NCBI GenBank assembly: GCA_016717855.1
Contig: JADKEV010000001.1
Location: forward strand, 186,001 to 250,000
Direction of reading: 5' to 3'
DNA from: Betaproteobacteria bacterium
Lineage (GTDB): Bacteria; Pseudomonadota; Gammaproteobacteria; Burkholderiales; Casimicrobiaceae
Length of the DNA: 64,000 nt
The translations under genes and the position numbers were made by a program. The notes beneath the pieces were generated by a model. The model did not search any database, was not told the origin of the DNA, and saw nothing but the letters and a program-made list of their open reading frames with translations. Each line of letters opens with the position of its first letter. The first letter of the stretch is position 1. This document shows positions 59,606-64,000 of the stretch, piece by piece.

Positions 59606-59796
59606 TCCGATCAGGAGAGCACCCGCAGCCTGGGTCGCCGAAGGCGTAAACCGCTCAGGCACAAGGGACTGGTCGAGACGCAGCACAACTCTGGAGAGCG
59701 GCGCCCCGGCACGCAGGCGGGCGCCCACCGAAGGGGCACCGCGCGGGCATACGCAGCATTCGCGCCAAATCTCTCAGGTACCAAGGACGGAGGACA
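59606..59796 (+). ncRNA. Tandem glycine riboswitch (two aptamers) upstream of gcvT
   Basis: Two glycine aptamers in tandem. Aptamer 1 (about 59606-59675): GGAGAG at 59614-59619, GCCGAAGG at 59636-59643, and CTCAGGCACAAGGGAC at 59654-59669. Aptamer 2 (about 59690-59793): TGGAGAGCG at 59692-59700, CACCGAAGGGG at 59726-59736, and CTCTCAGGTACCAAGGAC at 59771-59788. It lies 35 bases before the gcvT start, where this element normally turns on glycine cleavage in response to glycine. Also the main content of the 360-base gap after msrQ. Confidence 0.93.
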
Positions 59797-59830
59797 CGCC
59801 ACCGGCAACGAAGCCGGGCGTGATTTTTCC

Positions 59831-60954
59831 ATGCATGCCTCGGGAGACCACGTGCTCAAGAAGACTCCGCTCAACGCCGCGCACCGCGCGGCCGGCGCCC
59901 GGATGGTCGATTTCGGCGGCTGGGACATGCCGGTCAACTACGGGTCGCAGATCGAGGAACACCACGCCGTGCGCAACGACTGCGGGATGTTCGACGTCTC
60001 GCACATGCTGCCGGTCGACCTGGCCGGCACCGGCGTGCGCGAGTTCCTGCGCTACGCGGTCGCCAACAACGTCGACAAGCTGCAAGTCCCGGGCAAGGCG
60101 CTGTACACCTGCATGCTCAACCAGGGCGGCGGCGTCATCGACGACCTGATCGTCTACTACTTCCGCGAGGACTGGTTCCGCGCCGTCGTCAATGCGGGCA
60201 CCGCGGAGAAGGACCTCGCGTGGCTCGACGTCCTCAAGACTCGCTGCAGGCGCCGCTAACGATCCTGCCCCGGCGTGACCTGGCGATGATCGCCGTGCAG
60301 GGCCCGAGCGCGCGCGCCAGGGTCTGGCAGGCGCTACTTGGTTCGCGGGCGGCGACCGAGCCGCTCAAGCCGTTCAACGCCGTCGAAATTGCCGAACCGG
60401 AATTCGGGCCGGTGATGATCTGCCGCACTGGTTACACCGGCGAGGACGGCTTCGAGGTGATGGTGCCCGCCGCGCATGCGGCGACGCTCTGGAACCGCCT
60501 CGTCGCCGCCGGCGTCCGGCCCTGCGGGCTGGGCGCGCGCGACACGCTGCGGCTGGAGGCCGGCATGAATCTGTACGGGCAGGACATGGACGACACTACG
60601 ATTCCGCTCGAGTCGGGACTGGCCTGGACCATCGATCAGGTCTCCCCGCGCGATTTCGTCGGCAAGACCGCGCTGACCCAGCAGCCGGCGAAACGGCAAC
60701 TCGTGGGCCTGTTGCTGACGGACAAGGGCGGCGTGCTGCGCAGCCACCAGAAAGTGCATACCGGGCGGGGCGAAGGCGAGATCACCAGCGGCACGTTCGC
60801 GCCGACCGTGGGGCAGTCGATCGCGCTGGCCCGCGTCCCGCTGGGCGTCGCGCCCGGCGACGCGGTGGAAGTCGAGGTCCGCGACAAGCGCTTGCGGGCG
60901 CGCGTGGTCAAGCCGCCCTTCGCGCGCAATGGCAAATCGTTGGTCAACATTTGA
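59831..60954 (+). CDS. gcvT: Glycine cleavage system aminomethyltransferase (T protein), one probable frameshift
   Basis: Transfers the aminomethyl-derived carbon from H protein to tetrahydrofolate. About 374 residues when corrected. Seen: TPLNAAHRAAGARMVDFGGWDMPVNYGSQ at the start, FDVSHM, ICRTGYTGEDGFEV, LGARDTLRLEAGMNLYG. The frame is broken near 60235-60245: WLDVLK should run on to DSLQAPLTILPRRDLAMIAVQGP, needing one inserted base. As read, translation would stop at 60259. Broken in a core operon, so most likely a consensus error. Start ATG 59831; GTG 59852 is also possible. Confidence 0.9.
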
Positions 60955-60997
60955 GCGTGACGCGATGAATAGTACTTTGGATGTTCATTGCTACTCA

Positions 60998-61040
60998 CCG
61001 ACCCTCACCCCCGCCCCTCTCCCCGAGGGAGAGGGGAGAA
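60998..61040. repeat. CTCTCCCC-type hairpin repeat within the gcv operon
   Basis: Perfect 10-base stem CCCCTCTCCC / GGGAGAGGGG (61014-61036) with a three-base loop, preceded by ACCCTCACCC. It is the hairpin half of the composite repeat at 6412 and 57644. Located between gcvT and gcvH, where it may tune the relative amounts of the two proteins or act as a partial terminator. Confidence 0.75.
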
Positions 61041-61096
61041 CCAGACGAAATTCGCTACAGCGAGTTTCGTGATAATCAACTCACAGGGAGCAATGC

Positions 61097-61477
61097 ATGA
61101 ACACGCCGGACAATCTCAGGTACACGGCCTCGCACGAATGGGTCAGGAAGGAGGCCGACGGCACCGTGACGGTGGGCATCACCGACCATGCGCAGGAAGC
61201 GCTGGGCGACCTGGTGTTCATCGAATTGCCCGCGCTGGCGCGCCAGCTCGCCGCGGGCGAAGCCTGCGCGGTGGTCGAGTCGGTCAAGGCCGCCTCCGAC
61301 ATCTACGCCCCGGTCGCGGGTGAAGTCGTCGCGGCCAACGATGCGGTGACCGCGGCGCCGGAGTCGGTCAACGCCGACGCCTATGGCAACTGGCTGTTCA
61401 AGCTCAAGCCCGCGAACGCGGGCGACGCCGACAAGCTGCTCGACGCCGCCGGCTATGCCGCGGCGGCAGGCGCCTGA
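61097..61477 (+). CDS. gcvH: Glycine cleavage system H protein
   Basis: Lipoylated shuttle protein, 126 residues. Lipoyl-accepting Lys64 in ESVKAASDIYAPV; preceding GITDHAQEALGDLVFIELP is conserved. CAGGGAG-like ribosome binding site upstream. Second gene of gcvTHP. Confidence 0.96.
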   Translation: MNTPDNLRYTASHEWVRKEADGTVTVGITDHAQEALGDLVFIELPALARQLAAGEACAVVESVKAASDIYAPVAGEVVAANDAVTAAPESVNADAYGNWLFKLKPANAGDADKLLDAAGYAAAAGA

Positions 61478-61493
61478 TACCCGGAAGCTGCGC

Positions 61494-64000
<2,507 letters not shown>

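Overview
The window is very GC-rich bacterial DNA. Its gene content (Bug-type solute receptors, a DUF6279-type lipoprotein, MipA/OmpV, Mpl, MsrPQ, a type II aryl-polyene locus, a tandem glycine riboswitch before gcvTHP) points to a betaproteobacterium, most likely of the Burkholderiales. This is inferred from gene content only; there is no rRNA or tRNA gene to test it.

Layout. (1) 1-974: 5' part of ppc. (2) 1129-17960: two peptide/oligopeptide ABC importer operons, one on each strand, interleaved with amide/peptide-cleaving enzymes (an amidase-signature enzyme, an M20 deacylase, an AstE/AspA-like zinc enzyme), plus a SPOR-domain protein and a GNAT acetyltransferase. It looks like a scavenging island for N-acylated amino acids, amides or peptides. 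(3) 18163-22841: RraA-like protein, aldo/keto reductase, DUF6279-like lipoprotein, a winged-helix/TolB-like/TPR regulator and a divergent 47-codon small ORF with a good ribosome binding site. (4) 22926-26919: rhodanese, then a cobalamin methionine synthase without its reactivation domain, with that domain encoded by a separate divergent gene. (5) 26954-33369: sterol-desaturase-like hydroxylase, tiny IPTL-CTERM-like protein, mpl, YqiA-like esterase, DUF1330 protein, cN-I type 5'-nucleotidase, secreted Sel1-like protein and a secreted protein with two dockerin-like repeats. (6) 33510-50199: a two-directional aryl-polyene (xanthomonadin/flexirubin-type) pigment locus. The + strand carries ACP, COG4648 membrane protein, AMP ligase, ApeI-like dehydratase, LpxL-like acyltransferase, LolA-like carrier, MMPL exporter, deacetylase, methyltransferase, ketosynthase, ketosynthase-like partner, ApeP-like dehydratase and ketoreductase. 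The - strand carries a glycosyltransferase, a PlsC acyltransferase, MipA/OmpV and a flavoenzyme with the halogenase motif GWxWxIP. A Bug receptor gene sits between the halves. (7) 50525-52979: two tandem collagen-like secreted proteins with near-identical N-terminal modules but different C-terminal domains, resembling those of the Bacillus exosporium proteins BclB and BclA. (8) 53136-64000: RNB-family ribonuclease, TonB-like protein, aroE, mtgA, msrPQ, and a glycine riboswitch followed by gcvT, gcvH and gcvP (cut by the right edge).

Quality caveat. At least seven otherwise intact genes are broken by single-base indels, mostly in or beside short G/C runs (6684, 11885, 38080, 43720, 43800, 44175, 60238, 63235). 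Two extreme poly-G tracts occur at 8185-8232 and 10879-10980. Broken housekeeping genes such as gcvT and gcvP suggest consensus error rather than decay. I annotate these as genes with probable frameshifts, not as true pseudogenes.
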